Assembly (NCBI RefSeq): GCF_040719145.1
Contig: NZ_JBFDUZ010000002.1
Location: 518,217-582,216, forward strand
Reading direction: 5' to 3'
Origin: Paenibacillus sp. JQZ6Y-1
GTDB taxonomy: Bacteria > Bacillota > Bacilli > Paenibacillales > Paenibacillaceae
Length of the DNA stretch: 64,000 bases
The notes beneath the pieces were generated by a model that did no database searches, was not told the DNA's origin, and saw nothing but the letters and a program-made list of their open reading frames with translations. Shown one piece after another: positions 63,680 through 64,000 of this stretch. Position numbers and translations under genes: made by a program. Numbering within the stretch: position 1 is the first letter of the stretch; every line of letters begins with the position of its first letter.

Positions 63680-64000
63680 TTTATGGAGAGTTTGATCCTG
63701 GCTCAGGACGAACGCTGGCGGCGTGCCTAATACATGCAAGTCGAGCGGAGTCGATGAGAAGCTTGCTTCTTTGAGACTTAGCGGCGGACGGGTGAGTAAC
63801 ACGTAGGCAACCTGCCCTTTAGCCTGGGATAACTACCGGAAACGGTAGCTAATACCGGATACTTTCGTTATCTGCATGGACGACGAACGAAAGACGGAGC
63901 AATCTGTCACTGAAGGATGGGCCTGCGGCGCATTAGCTAGTTGGTGGGGTAACGGCTCACCAAGGCGACGATGCGTAGCCGACCTGAGAGGGTGATCGGC
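63680..64000 (+). rRNA. 16S ribosomal RNA, 5' portion (truncated by window edge)
   Basis: The sequence begins TTTATGGAGAGTTTGATCCT and continues GGCTCAGGACGAACGCTGGC, the universal 27F region, then CGGCGGACGGGTGAGTAACA. The V1-V2 stretch (ACTACCGGAAACGGTAGC) is Paenibacillus-like. About 320 nt are present. Confidence 0.98.

Overview
The window is a 64 kb piece of a Paenibacillus-type chromosome (Firmicutes, roughly 50% G+C by eye). Support comes from the start of a 16S rRNA gene at the right edge with Paenibacillus-like signature stretches, strong AGGAGG ribosome sites, frequent TTG/GTG starts, Gram-positive lipoproteins, an S-layer (SLH) protein, a CcpA cre site, a Bacillus-type Fur box and a guanine riboswitch. 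Identification is by reading; no database search was possible.

Layout. 1-2.2 kb: the tail of an unknown gene, a small charged protein and a secreted SGNH hydrolase. 2.4-14.1 kb: a rhamnogalacturonan (pectin side chain) utilisation locus resembling the Bacillus subtilis yes cluster (YesM/YesN two-component system, sugar ABC importer, rhamnogalacturonan acetylesterase, GH105 unsaturated rhamnogalacturonyl hydrolase), interrupted on the opposite strand by an ECF sigma factor/DUF4179 membrane protein pair. 14.3-25.6 kb: a secreted propeller-like protein, a DMT transporter with divergent MocR regulator, TetR regulator, a YjgB-like secreted protein, glutamate-1-semialdehyde aminomutase, an LCP cell-wall ligase and a three-gene ABC-2 exporter. 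25.9-37.9 kb: a 1,089-residue SLH protein, two zinc-ribbon membrane proteins, GNAT acetyltransferase, a previously unmarked small secreted-peptide gene, universal stress protein, Bcp peroxiredoxin, an A+T-rich matrixin protease pair, DedA and an esterase.

38.3-47.3 kb: guaA, followed by a conspicuously A+T-rich island holding a nucleotidyltransferase-fold gene and a DUF262 (ParB/GmrS-like) gene. This is the best candidate in the window for an undescribed, probably anti-phage, two-gene system. After it come DUF3290/DUF421, a GIY-YIG protein, RluF, DUF1349, a VOC protein and a lipoprotein. 47.6-59.2 kb: a reductive pyrimidine catabolism region: preT-preA-hydA plus a coupled small gene, a divergent PucR-family regulator, and an opposing operon of ABC importer (ATPase, two permeases, binding protein) and class III aminotransferase. 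The two catabolic operons share a TAGACA/TGTCTA inverted motif in their upstream regions, and no beta-ureidopropionase is present.

60-64 kb: a guanine-riboswitch-controlled NCS2 purine permease, a Fur-box-controlled siderophore-binding lipoprotein, and the promoter, leader and first ~320 nt of an rRNA operon. Most transcription units are separated by clear intrinsic terminators, several of them bidirectional between convergent genes.
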